This document shows, in pieces, positions 1 to 11,340 of a stretch of 64,000 nucleotides of DNA. How positions within the stretch are numbered: the stretch's first letter is position 1; the number at the start of each line of letters is the position of its first letter. Under the pieces are notes generated by a model. The model ran no database searches. It saw only the letters and a program-made list of their open reading frames with translations, and was not told the origin of the DNA. The stretch is taken from the NCBI GenBank assembly GCA_028023455.1, contig JAQFVV010006203.1, forward strand, positions 9,218,876-9,282,875. Reading direction: 5' to 3'. This stretch comes from Epiperipatus broadwayi (lineage: Eukaryota > Onychophora > Udeonychophora > Euonychophora > Peripatidae). The position numbers were made by a program, and so were the translations under genes.

Positions 1-925
1 TTTAGGTTTTAGACTTTTTAAAAAAATGCCTTACCACATGTTAATTTTTTGAGATTTATGATTGCAATATTTGATTATCATCAGTATATACATTAGCGTT
101 TTTGTTTTATTTTAAAGTATTTTGTAATTTTTTGAATTTTCAATGTTCACTTCTTTTTCTTTTCCCACACTTTTTTCCATAGTAGCACCTTTGGCTATTT
201 AATGTGACATTACAACTCAATATAGCATTATAGTTTTTAAATATTGTTTTTTAAAATTATAATACTGATTTGGTATACACTGTTGAAAGACCAGAATAAT
301 CTTTTGAAAGCAGCATTTATCATTTTTTCTATTTTTGCTATGTATATATATTTAGGTTTTATGCCTTTTTTTAAAAATGCCTTAACACACGTTAATTTTT
401 TGAGATTTACGATTGCAATATTTGATTATTATCACTATATACATTAGCGTTTTTGTTTATTTTAAAGTATTTTGTAATTTTCAACATTCACTTCTTTTTC
501 TCCCCCCCCCCCCAACACTTTTTTCCATAATAGCACCTTAGGCTATTTAATGTGGCATTACAACCCAATGTTTGATTTATAGCATTATAGTTTTTAAATA
601 TTATTTCTTAAAATTATAATACTGATTTAGTATATAGTATTGAAAGATCGGAGTGAGCTTTTTAAAATAGCATTTATTATTTTTCTAATGATCGCTATAT
701 TTTAAAGAGTTTTTATAAATATCATTTATGATTTTTTTTAAAAATGCTTTAACACACGTTAATTGTTTAAGATTTATTATTACAGTATTTGATTATCACT
801 ATATATACAAATTAGCGTTTTTGGTTTATCTTAAAGGATTTTTTAATTTTCAATGTTCACTTCTTTTTCCGCACTTTTTTTTGATAGTAGCACCTTAGGC
901 TATTTAATGTGACATTTTCCCGCAC
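1..925. repeat. Tandem repeat, ~350-bp unit, about 2.6 copies
   Basis: The segment around 30-120 (ATG-poor, 'gagatttatgattgcaata' at about 51) recurs at about 401 and, more diverged, at about 769. The start 'tttaggtttt' at 1 recurs at 351, so the period is about 350-370 bp. Each unit also repeats the block that includes 'agtagcacctt' and 'ggctatttaatgtg'. The third copy ends near 925. The array runs off the left edge of the window, so its true length is unknown. A C homopolymer (about 501-511) interrupts the second unit. No coding potential is seen; short ORFs here are chance. Confidence 0.8.
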
Positions 926-3598
926 TAAGTGTAGTGCCTTCACACCACCCTTTTTTAATTGTAGTGCCTCAGGCGATTTATTTTTTTGAAAGCTGAGTGT
1001 TTCTAGTCGATGTTATTTATAGCTTGCATGTGTCAGCAGTGTTTTCAAATTCAAAATGGCCACCGAGGGCGTACTATATCAGCACCCTAAATTCTTTACA
1101 AGTTGCAATCAAAATATTAATAATATCATGACTAATATAATCCTTAGCATACTGTAAATCTAGAAGCCATGAAGTTATTTTTACTTCTAAACTGATCCAA
1201 ATTTAAAATTCTATTTTCAAAAACAAAAATCACACATTTGTTGTCTGCTTTATGAAGCAGCATATAAACTTCAAAAGATCTCTTACAAAAACGAAAAACA
1301 AAATTGGAGATATTCTTTCTTATTTAACATCAATTTTCAATTCAAATGCATTACATTTTCTACCACCAATAATTATGCTATATTATATAAATTTCATTAA
1401 ACAACCATTACCTAAATGACTGCCTTGACTACTCATAACACTTTCAATTCTCTAAATTCGCTCATCAATAACTGAAAGATTAGTCAAAAAAAAAAAAAAC
1501 TTTTTTGGAAGATCTTTTGCTATAATTAATAATTATATTTTACAACAATTACTGCAGTTTTTCTTATCCTTTTATTTTTATAATTTGTAACAATAGAAGT
1601 ATTTTTACAATTAGGTATCTTGACTTACATGAGTCAAATATTCTTAAAAACTTCCAGTAGTTTTAAAACTAGTATATCACCTTTCTATTTTAAGATTACA
1701 AAACTACAATTTTAACTTCATCAAAGATCCAAATATAAATAATTATTTTACTAAATGCAGATATCCAAATTATATTATTATTCAAAACAAAATATTATAT
1801 CAGTTCAAAATATCAATTTTATATAAAAGAATGTCATCCACTATTTTAAAAGATCATAATTATTTTTAAAATTCATATTACTTTTTTTTTTGTATCAAAA
1901 AAGATCTAAAATGATTGATAATCAGTTAATGATGATTATACAGTACCTCCTATGAAATTTTAATTGTATAAGCAAAACCTTAAATAACTTATAAAACTGA
2001 TCATATTATTCAAATACATATAACTATTTTCCTCTTTAAAATCATCAATCAACTTTTTTTACTTCTAATTTCTGCAGATAGATTTTAATCATGCCACTAA
2101 TAATAATACAATCATTATCAGAGAAATGAGATTTTACTTTTTTAATGAACCCAAGATATAAATATACTTTTATTTAGAATTATCCTTTAAAGGAATTCCA
2201 TCATCAGCTTGAAAATTAAAACTGTCAATTTTAATATTTAACAACTGATGAATAACAGAGTTCTACAGAAGTTTCAAATTTCCTACCAATATGTTTAGGA
2301 TGGATAACTTTTTCCATATTACAATCATTTAATTTTATTTTGTAGCTCACCAATGTGAAAATGCTAATTTCATATAAATAAAGATTAATATAATGACTAT
2401 TAAGGATAGTTTATATTAGGATATCTTTTTCCCATTTATCAGATGGTCATCATCAAATTAAGCAGATATTTAATATGAAAAAAAACATTTTTATTACTCT
2501 AATATTAATGATTCATATTTTTTTATTACCTATCATATGGTAATAGTCTTCCTCTGAGGAGCTTCAATGGGTTGAAATTTATCTTGGAAAAAAAAAAAAA
2601 AATCACTTTTAAAAGAACAATATTGAGCAACTAAATCGAGGTATATATCAAAATGATGCAATACTTTCAAAATTCTTTTGTTTACATTTTTCCTCCCAAC
2701 AATTAAAAAATAATAAGAAGAGTCAAATGGTTTGTTGCTAGGGTGGTCATCAGAAATTCAATCACCAGAAATGAAAGAATTGAATTCTGATCTATGGATA
2801 TTCAGCTCTAAAATCCACCAAACCATTATTGTTTAAAACCGTGCAAAGCTTTTCAACAATTAAATTTTGCTAATATGAATAATGTTTTTCTCAATTTATT
2901 CTTATAATCACATTATTAAATATTTTTCATAATTTGTTCTACAAAGGAACAACATAATAATGAAAGCAGAAATTGAGGTGGGAAACATTAATTATTTATG
3001 GAATGGAGTTTCATGGATCAAATAACAAAAAGAGCACAATAGGTATATTTAATTTTGGTCAGATTAAGATTTTTTTCTCATTTTGTTTAGGTGGAAACCC
3101 ATCAAAAAATCTGTAGCTTTATCATGGGTTAAGTGCTAAACATTAACTTCTAAAGGATCTTATTTAAAGAACATATCAAAATATATATATATAAGCAGAC
3201 CTTTGAAGATGAAAAAATAATTTTGTATTTCTTATTATAAGACAGAGACAAAATTAATCACCACTCAATTCTATCTAACTAAAATGAAGCACTTGTTCCT
3301 GATATACAACTATATTTCAGACTCAAATACTTTTTTATTGAGAAATTAACAACAAAGAAAAATAATAATAACAACTTGCACAAGCAAGACTGTTCTATTA
3401 AAAAAAATTTCTTTGACTAGGATTGTAGTGAAATTAAAATTATTCACTGGAAATAATAATTTGAAATTGAAGATAATTTAAAAATTAAATGCTTGAAATT
3501 GCATTTCAGAAAAGAAATTTTAACATTTAAAACAAATATAGATTATATAGTCCTTCTAAATTCTTTTCTTCCTCCTCTGTTTTTGCTGTCTTCATATA
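926..3598. other. AT-rich non-coding DNA downstream of the NADAR gene
   Basis: No gene is recognised. The stretch holds poly(A) and poly(T) runs, TA-rich microsatellite and one fragment of a dispersed repeat (2722-2850, listed separately). All ORFs are short, low-complexity and lack recognisable motifs. It lies beyond the 3' end of the minus-strand NADAR gene. Confidence 0.5.
2722..2850. repeat. Dispersed repeat fragment, related to 44296-44430
   Basis: The run beginning 'caaatggtttgttgct', through 'gaaagaattgaattctgatc' and 'ctatggatattcagctc' to 'accattattgt', aligns by eye with 44303-44410 in the same orientation, at perhaps 65-70 percent identity. On the minus strand the 44-kb copy has a box-B-like GTTCAAGATCC, which could point to an old tRNA-derived SINE, but no box A is convincing. 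Function and family are not recognised. Confidence 0.4.
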
Positions 3599-3651
3599 TA
3601 ATATTGAATTTTAAAAATCACACATTTCACTTTTCAGCAAAAACACTTTTA

Positions 3652-3703
3652 TTATTGATTACAGTTTCGACTGTACCATGCAGTCTTCATCAGATCTACA
3701 AAA
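3652..3703 (-). ncRNA. Hammerhead-ribozyme-like motif, left copy
   Basis: Read on the minus strand: CUGAUGA is at 3693-3687, a 5-bp stem GACUG/CAGUC with 7-nt loop follows after one extra A, and GAAAC is at 3668-3664. Then comes UGUA and a strand (3659-3652) that pairs with the bases just before CUGAUGA in 7 of 8 positions counting one G-U. This is the order of a type I hammerhead with a minimal helix III. The extra A between the core and stem II is not in the consensus, so activity is uncertain. It mirrors the motif at 6007-6058. Confidence 0.4.
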
Positions 3704-3780
3704 TTTGAACACACATAAAAAATACAACCATTAAAATACATTATTTTATATAAAATTATTAAAGGTTGTCGTCGAATAGC

Positions 3781-4931
3781 TACTATATCCCACTCGATGG
3801 CGCAGTTTTCACGCTTAAACTATAAAATATTATCATTCCCGGGCCGTTAATTATAATCATTTTGATGTGTTTTTTGCAATGCGAAAATAAAAATAAAAGA
3901 AAATCGTCTTTTTTAAATATTATTTAATTTTAAATAATTTTTATTAATGTATACAAATTAAATGATAATAATAAATGTAAAATAAAATAAACAAATTACA
4001 ATTTGATTCGTCTTTTTTAGTTTGCTTTTTATTAGAAATATCAATTTTCTATCAGAGATTTTTTTACTGGGGTTACGGTTTTTTTTTTGTTGTTGTTGTT
4101 TACCGCTATTTTTTATTTCAAATAAAATGACAACTAAAAGTAAAAGTTGTTACGGTTAGGTTTAGGGTTAGTTTTAGGGTTATTTTTCTGTTGTTTGTAA
4201 TGCTAAAATAAAAAATATCAAAATCGTATTTTTGTAAATATTTTTTTTTACTAACATCTATAAAATAAATGATAACAATAAACGTAAACTATATTCAACA
4301 AAGTATAACAGTAGTCGGAGAAAAGAAAGAAACTAAAACTTTTTTAAACAACGACAAATATATATATAAAATGTTTATATGTTTTTTATGACATTTAAAA
4401 AAAAACGTGTACAAATGTACTTTTCTTACGGGATATTTTTGTGTTAACGCTCTTTTTTATTTTAAAAATATACACATGGTACAATTTCTTTGTCTCGTGG
4501 AATGTTACGAACAGTACGTTACTTGACTCGTTACCTAATTCCAACTTACTTTATACATATATCTCATCAACATTTACTACTTAAAACTTCAATACACTAC
4601 AGTGTAAAAAGTCTGTTAATTATTACTTTACAAAATCTGAACATTTCAATACTTTAAAATAAAAAAAAATCCAATGAAAACAATATTTCCATCCAATTCA
4701 AAAACACACCCTCTCCCCAAGCTGTAACCATTTTATAAACAATGCGAATTCGGAAAATGTATGTGCTGCGTAAAACATACATGCTGTAGTGCGACGCGAC
4801 ATAGTGGCCTGCAATCTGTAGCACAACAAAAAAGTTGTATTATAGAAAATGCGGGTTCGAACATGTCGGCTGCGGAAACGGCATTTTTATGTGTTTTAGC
4901 ACGAAAACGGCACCATCTAATGGGATATGGG
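3781..4931. mobile_element. Non-autonomous DNA element with ~38-bp inverted ends
   Basis: The left end (3782-3819) begins CTATATCCCACTCGATGGCG. The reverse complement of the right end (4892-4929) begins CCATATCCCATTAGATGGTG. By eye 30 of 38 positions match. The element interrupts the left half of the larger inverted repeat, as shown by the intact right half. Inside are two diverged ~130-bp direct copies (about 3867-3997 and 4190-4312, each with 'tgcaatgcgaaaataaaa'-like and 'aaatgataa.aataaa.gtaaa' runs) and a short TTAGGG-like tract (4158-4184). There is no transposase ORF. A clear target duplication was not found, so the exact ends may be off by some bases. Superfamily not recognised. Confidence 0.5.
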
Positions 4932-4957
4932 GGCTTTTAAATTTTTTAAAAAAATTT

Positions 4958-5913
4958 CCTATTTACCATCCTATTTTATATTCTTTTAAAATCTTTTTTA
5001 TCCTCTTTCTTTATAACATATACCTATACATATAACTTTAATACATATAATATTTACATTATAAAATAATTTTAATTACACTACTCCAAAAAAATTTTTT
5101 AATCACTATCAATATAATCTTTCTTTATCTTTTATTCTAACTAAATACTTATTTTCATTCATTTTGCCTTCTTAATTATTCCATATATTCTTTCAAATGT
5201 CCTCCATTTTACTCTAGTAATTCAACTTCCTTTTTAACCTCTCTTTCATATTCTATCTTACAGCTCCCTCTATAAACTATTTTTATAGCTATTAATACTT
5301 TTTACTATTTTTATCACACCCAAAAACAAAAAAACTTTCTTTTTATCTCATACTATTATTTCCTTTTATGCTATTATTGTTTTTACTCCTCCCCCATTTT
5401 TATTAAGATTTGGTTTAATTTTCTTTATAAACATAAAGAAAATTAAACCAAATCTTAATAAAAATGGGGGAGGATAGCATAAAAGGAAATAATAGTATAA
5501 GATAAAAAGAAAGTTTTTTTTTGTTTTTGAGTGTGATAAAAATAGTAAAAAGTATTAATAGCTATAAAAATAGTTAATAGAGGGAGCTGTAGGATAGAAT
5601 ATGAAAGAGAGGTTAAAAGAAAGTTGAATTACTAGAATAAAATGGAGGACATTTTTGAAAGAATAGATTAAGGTAAAAAAAAAATTATATGGAATAATTA
5701 AGATGGCAAAGTGAATGAAAATAAGTATTTCGTTAGAATAAAAGATAAAGAAAGATTATATTGATAGTGATTAAAAAATTTTTTTGGAGTAGTGTAATTA
5801 AAATTATTTTATAATGTAAATATTATACGTATTAAAGTTATATGTATAGGTATGTGTTATAAAGAAAGAGGATAAAAAAGATTTTTAAGGAATATAAAAT
5901 AGGACGGTAAATA
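4958..5913. repeat. ~950-bp near-perfect palindrome
   Basis: The sequence is symmetric about position 5430.5. The inner arms, 5401-5428 and 5433-5460, are exact reverse complements around the 4-base spacer AAAC. The match continues outward with few differences to about 4958 on the left and 5913 on the right, giving arms of about 470 bp. Such a structure can extrude as a cruciform or fold into one long hairpin RNA. It forms the inner part of the 3599-6113 structure. It could be a real head-to-head duplication or an assembly or polymerase foldback artefact; the few arm differences (for example 'actcctccccc' against 'gggggaggatag') argue for age rather than artefact. Confidence 0.85.
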
Positions 5914-6006
5914 TGTTAATGATATTATATGATTTAAAAAGATTAGGAAATATTTTTAAATAAAATAATGTATTTTAATGGTTGTATTTTTTATGTGTGT
6001 TCAAAT

Positions 6007-6058
6007 TTTGTAGATCTGATGAAGACTGCATGATACAGTCGAAACTGTAATCAATAAT
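6007..6058 (+). ncRNA. Hammerhead-ribozyme-like motif, right copy
   Basis: CUGAUGA is at 6016-6022, an extra A at 6023, stem II GACUG (6024-6028) with CAGUC (6036-6040), then GAAAC at 6041-6045 and UGUA at 6046-6049. The following strand 6050-6057 (AUCAAUAA) pairs with the bases before the core (UUGUAGAU, 6008-6015) with one mismatch and one G-U. A cut would be expected after 6049. Type I hammerheads with tiny helix III are known in Penelope-like elements. The bulged A leaves activity open. Confidence 0.45.
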
Positions 6059-6113
6059 AAAAGTTTTTTTGCTGAAAAGTGAAATGTGTGAGATTTTTAA
6101 AATTCAATATTAA

Positions 6114-8270
6114 ATACAGATTATATGAATAAAAGGGGTAATCTCTCTTCCACCAATATATAGCCAAGTCCATGCAAGCATAACACATTATAAATATGAA
6201 ATAATCTTTCCTCTTCTTAGACTTCTTATATTTAAAAAAAAACAACCTTAGATCATAGGTTAACAACTTTTAAAACATTACAATTTACAAGAAAAGTAAG
6301 GTAGTTTATAACTGAATATAGTGATAAATTCTAGAATCAAAACAAAAAATTTCTGGATTAAAATTCAATTGCTCATTTTTACTGCTCGCATGATCTACCA
6401 ACAATTAACCAGTCTATTACTTTTATTGTTAGTTTGAAATTATATATATTTTTTCACTAAGATTGTACCTACAAAAAATATCACTTCCAAAAGCCATAAA
6501 ACAGAATTTACTTTGTAGTAGCACTACTATATAACATTCATTAATTACTTCATGTTTGCAATAGATGGATATGGAATGGAGTATAAAGAACAGTTCTTAA
6601 AATCATAATCCTAGAATTAAGATTAAAAAGTCTAATTTTTATAAATTAGCACTAAGCTAATTTATATGAATGTATGTTTATTTATGTTTTAAATAAAACA
6701 GACCCCTATTTTAATTAAATGGCTTTTTTTACTAAATAGAACTGTTTTGCACAATATAACTGTTTATTTTGCTCTGTCATCTAGTGTTCACTGCATATTT
6801 ATGCTTACATAAAGTTGATTAATAAATAGGAAATGAGAGATCACTACCAATCAATACTCGTCATGGGTAAGCTAGAGAAGATACGATGTTTTGATTTGAT
6901 AGATAATAATAAATACAATATGTTAATAATGATTTTGCAAATTCAAATTTATATTGAATTTATCTAATTATTAATTATGGTTTAGTGGTCTATTAAATTT
7001 AGTTGATAAAAATAAAATCCTCAGTAAGTTTATGTTAATGCTACATTTACAAAATAAATAATATAAAAATGTAAGATTTGTTGGTAGAAATTTATATTCA
7101 TGTAAATTTCTCATAAAAGAAATAAACAACATGAATTCCAAATATTCAATCAAATGTTTTATTTTAAAAATCTATCAAAATATACATGCTACAAATTATT
7201 CTAGAACATAGTGGGAGAAAAAAAAATTATATGATAACATTCCAAACACTAATTAATTCTAATTATCTTAATTAATACTTTAATAAAATAATAATAATAA
7301 TACTAATAATAAAAATGACAATGAATGAAAAATGGAGATAGATGGCAATGATTGTTTGTGTTTTATCATAGTTTTTTTGACTATGAAATGTTCCGTCTTT
7401 CAGAAATCATGGAATTTTATTTAGCTCACTGAGAGAAAAATAAATAAATATTGTAAAATTGTCAACAGCAAATATATATATATATATTTAATGAAATTGA
7501 TCCATTTCTAATAAAACTAAATTGATTTATTTTTGCTGCTATTATAATTATATATTTCTCTATTTAACTTTGGTTGGGTAAAAAATAAAATAATAACAGA
7601 GCTATTTATAAATTTTATTTAGAATTTATTAATACCATTAAAAGTTGGAAATAAAATGATAAAAAATAAACAAACTTTACTTTTTTAAAAAATATGAAAA
7701 ATATGTACTCAAAATTATATGCATGTAAGCATAAGATTTCTTATGTTTTATAAAATAGAAGTTCAGATTACACCATGCTTATCTTATTAAAAATTGTATA
7801 AAAGATAAACATTAAAAATTATTATTCATTAAATATGAATACAATTGTAACTTATGTCACAAGTGCAATCATATTAAATTTTTATGCAGAAAAAATAAAT
7901 ATATATATTTAATTTTTGCACATTTGTGTACAAAGCAATATGTATAAATTTAGTATTACTATTATTATTATTACTAAATATATATTAATTATTTTAATAA
8001 ATTTATTCAGAAAAGTATTTTATAAACATTTTATATAATATATATATATATATGACTTCTATATTTAATTTTACATTTACTTGCCTAAAATTCTACTATT
8101 TAAAATAATGACAGAATATGAAAAGAAAAAAAAAAGCAAAGCAAAAAAAAAAAAAACTTATATCAAAATTTGTACAATATATATATATAAATATATATAT
8201 TTCAAATGTTTATAAATTCCAAAATTAGATTAGTTCTATTTTAAAAAAAAAATTAGTCTAAAGATATGGT
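6114..8270. other. AT-rich non-coding DNA, no gene seen
   Basis: Only TA microsatellites (for example near 7470, 8038, 8180), poly(A)/poly(T) runs and short random ORFs are visible. This stretch follows the poly(A) signal of the NADAR gene and is probably intergenic. Confidence 0.5.
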
Positions 8271-8276
8271 TTTATT
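8271..8276 (-). promoter_or_regulatory. Poly(A) signal AATAAA of the NADAR gene
   Basis: On the minus strand a canonical AATAAA lies 12 bases after the TAA stop of the terminal exon (stop at 8291-8289). It would give a very short 3' UTR. AATAAA is common by chance in DNA this AT-rich, so the position is suggestive only. Confidence 0.45.
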
Positions 8277-8288
8277 GTTATGCTCGAA

Positions 8289-8501
8289 TTAGGAATTTGT
8301 TTCTTCCTGTAAGAGTTCATCCCTTATTTCCATCAAAATAATGCCCAGCAGATTTCTTCCTTTCCATTTACTCACATCCAGTGCTTTTGGATCTGATACT
8401 CTCAGCCCAATACCCCAGATACGATCAGCAGAGTTGGCCTCTGCTATTTTAGTTCCTACAGTTTCCAGTAAAGCTTTACGAAGATGTGGATTTTGTTGAA
8501 A
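8289..8501 (-). CDS. NADAR-domain protein (YbiA-like), exon 3 of 3
   Basis: This terminal exon encodes residues 99-168 and the TAA stop. It starts right after a good acceptor (pyrimidine-rich tract then CAG, 8504-8502 on the minus strand) in phase 0, which fits the phase-0 donor of exon 2. It carries the two strongest family signatures: D124-R-I-W-G-I-G130 and W144-K-G-R-N-L-L-G151 followed by LMEIR. NADAR (DUF1768) proteins act on N-glycosidic bonds of ribose compounds: E. coli YbiA cleaves a riboflavin-pathway intermediate, and relatives remove ADP-ribose from guanine. Which substrate this animal protein uses cannot be told from sequence. No signal peptide or membrane segment is seen, so a cytosolic or nuclear place is likely. 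The exon has normal codon structure with no breaks, in contrast to every transposon ORF in the window. Confidence 0.93.
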   Translation of the reverse strand, partial: FQQNPHLRKALLETVGTKIAEANSADRIWGIGLRVSDPKALDVSKWKGRNLLGIILMEIRDELLQEETNS

Positions 8502-9994
8502 CTGAAAAATAAAAACACACACATATAAATTAATTATTATGAGTTGAGAATTATCAGAAAATCTTGATTGTTAATGATGTTTTGAATGCAATATGACAGT
8601 AAAATCATCGATATTTCTTTTTTGTAAAACTTGATATAATCCAATCAGCGAGCTGAGTGAACAAATTGTAATAAATTCTATAAAACAAAAGTTCTACAGG
8701 CATATAAGTCATACTGAAACTGACATACATTAACTTATCAAGTTTTAGTATTTCTTTATTCATAATAATTATACATATATGAGTGTTGTTAATGATGAGC
8801 TATTTACATAAAACTAACTATCTATATTAAAAATTTTCACAAGCCATATTTATTCAAAAAAAAATTAATGGTTCATCAGCATTTCTCAAAAAAGAAAAAA
8901 GACAATCATTTAAAAAAACTCATTAACACTTTTTATCCTCCTATTTATTATGCCAAACTACTTACCACTTATAATTTTTGCCATCCATAAATATAAATAT
9001 ATTTAGATAAAACAGTCACAGCTTCTGCTGTATAAAATCTCTCCCATTAAAATATAGTGAAAAAAACATTATTTAACAAATTCAACTGTTGACAAGTTAG
9101 GATTTTTCTTTTCTTGTTTTATCTTCTAGCTAAGAATAGTCTTACTTATGAAGCAAACAATTGAATGATTAGCTGTGTTCAATATAGGATGGATTGAAAG
9201 TGGGGAAAACATCCATCAATTAAAAAAATTCCAAATTTCCGATCTCATAAGTACAGTTATCAACTATGTCCTAAAGTGCTTCCATGTATATATATGCATA
9301 CACACTATTTAAAAACTGATTTATGTATATAATTCACAACTATCAATTTATTTATAAATGAATGATATATGATGTAACTATTACAGAGTAATTATATTCC
9401 TAATAGTATTGCTATTATAACAAAACTTATTTTAATATACAAAGTATATTTGTAGAAAGATTTATCTAAGTATATATTTTTCCTTTATAAGTACTATTTA
9501 TTAGGGTATTATAATAAAAAGAAATAACAAATGCAAGTTGAAGATCTGTGTACCTTTAGTAAAATCATATAAATAAATTCATAAAATAATTAATATAAAT
9601 CAAAATAGTTATATTTGTTAGATCCATCCTGAGAAATAATATATTGATATTTCAAGTATCATTGATATCAAATTGATCACATATGACTCATTAGTAATCA
9701 TACAAATTTATGTAAATGATTTAAATATATACATAACAAAGATATATACATAAAAACATAAAATGAACATTTGTGCATATGCACTAAGATATATATATAT
9801 TATATATTGCTTGATTTCAGTTTTTGTTGCCAAGAAGCCAGCTACAAACTTTTCTCCAAACGATTGTTTTAAATACAAATATGTTTATTTATACATTCTC
9901 AAAAATACCAACAAATGCCATAAACAAATAACTTCACATTAACAAAAAAAAAAAAAAGCATTAGATAGTTATTTTACTTTCTAGATACACATTT

Positions 9995-10081
9995 AATAAA
10001 ATAATAACAAAATTGTGATATTAATCCTTAAAAATAAAATAATTTTTAAAGTTCAATATCACAATTTTATTACTATTTATT
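9995..10081. repeat. Short inverted repeat, ~27-bp arms
   Basis: The left arm 9995-10022 is the near-exact reverse complement of 10055-10081; both share TATCACAATTTT or its complement. The spacer is about 32 bp. It could be the core of a small MITE or a chance-expanded hairpin. No target duplication was identified. Confidence 0.6.
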
Positions 10082-10699
10082 TTATTATAGCTATTGTATT
10101 AATTACCTTAGACATATATTAAAATATATAGTAACACATAGGTATATATTTGTGTTACATAAACATTTAAAAATACTCAAAAAAAAAAATAGTACATATT
10201 TTATAATAAATGAAAAAGAACTGTTAGTTTAATAAATAAAAGTAGATATTTTTAAAATAAATAAGTCTGTTAAGAAATAAACAAAAGGTATCCTAATCTC
10301 AAATTAATAAATAAAGTAAAAGTATTTTAGCAAAAGAAAAAATATAATTAAAGCATATTGTAATGTATAAATTTTAGTTTACTATTTCAAAAAATAGATT
10401 ATCTGTTCTTTTAATTAAAAAAAAAAAAAATTCCAAAATGTTACAAAGGAAATAAAGACAAAAAAAACTAAATTGTAACTTTAAAAAATAATGTAAATGA
10501 CTATACAAATTTATTATTGAAAATTGTTTAATTGGAAAAATTATGATCTAATCAAAGATTGTAATAAATTTTTTAATTGCCTTACTACTGGAAATCAGTA
10601 ATATTTACAACTGATTAGATATATAACTAATGTTGTAATTAAGAAAAGAATTTGGAATGATGTGACAGCAGACAATGAGTTTCTCAAGGATATAAAAAC

Positions 10700-11140
10700 T
10701 ACTAAATTTCTATTTTATTCAGTCTGCTGATTGTGCTATTAAAAATTTGCTATCATTTTTAGTCTACTGACATTAAAAGTAGTGTGCTGTTACTCATTAT
10801 ACTGCCAACTAGTTCTAATTTTACTAATTCCTTCATAACCAGTTCACCCATCAGCAACGTATATTTATGTGGACATCTTAACATCACCATCCAGTTAATC
10901 TAGGGAAGAGATGTTCATTCAGTGATCACTGCCCAGTTCTTTCACATTTGACTACCTGCAATGTAATAAATATCCTTGACCACCATTGCTGAGATACCTA
11001 CCTATCATTATAAGATTACTGCTAAATAAGACCCAAGATACATGCTCTCCTGGAAAAATACAACAAGCTGTTAAAAGAATCCGGGAATGCCAGCCATGAA
11101 CTCAATCAACTTTCAATAAGACAGGAGAGAAAAAACTATA
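10700..11140 (+). pseudogene. Possible relic of a LINE endonuclease (CR1/L2-like)
   Basis: Two short runs look like conserved blocks of a LINE apurinic-like endonuclease: a 'VYLCGHLNI' run near 10857 (compare the usual GDFNIH) and 'FSDHCPVLSHLT' near 10918 (compare ISDHxPV). The spacing between them is shorter than in intact enzymes, so a deletion would be needed. The base composition is less AT-rich than the flanks. This is a weak by-eye call and could be chance. Confidence 0.25.
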
Positions 11141-11194
11141 ACAAAACCTAGATAAATGTACATTATATATACTTAAATTGTAATTAAAAAGAAT

Positions 11195-11340
11195 TTGAAC
11201 CCAAATTTTCAAGCTACCTTAATATATAACCGAGCCCTAATTGTATGTGGGAGATGATGATCCAGACCAACTGATGTACACTGGTTCAGCATGAAATATG
11301 TATACAGGAGATCATTTATCTTGTTCACATGTGCATTGTT
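11195..11340 (-). repeat. Copy of the dispersed repeat also at 60.7 and 61.2 kb
   Basis: Read on the minus strand, the runs 'aagataaatgatctcc', 'tatttcatgctg.accag', 'gatcatcatct' and 'gcttgaaa..ttgggttcaaat' match the plus strand of 61160-61330 in part in the same order and partly rearranged. Family unknown; no ORF. It lies in intron 2 of the NADAR gene. Confidence 0.55.

Larger units (their letters stand above)
3599..6113. repeat. Composite inverted repeat around a central palindrome
   Basis: The outer left part (3599 to about 3752) is the reverse complement of the outer right part (about 5956 to 6113). Both carry the same hammerhead-like motif, on opposite strands. Inside lies a near-perfect palindrome (4958-5913). 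Right outer and inner parts are separated by only about 42 bp. On the left the same junction holds about 1.2 kb of unrelated DNA with its own terminal inverted repeats. The simplest reading is a head-to-head pair of one ~680-bp repeat whose left copy later received an insertion. The unit has no ORF. The motif and inverted-dimer layout resemble Penelope-like element terminal repeats, but no RT is present here. Confidence 0.75.

Noticed and set aside
4158-4184. Telomere or subtelomere
   Set aside because: Only two or three degenerate TTAGGG units, inside a TIR element; no array.
6051-6266. 71-codon minus-strand ORF
   Set aside because: AT-rich, overlaps the repeat end, no motif.
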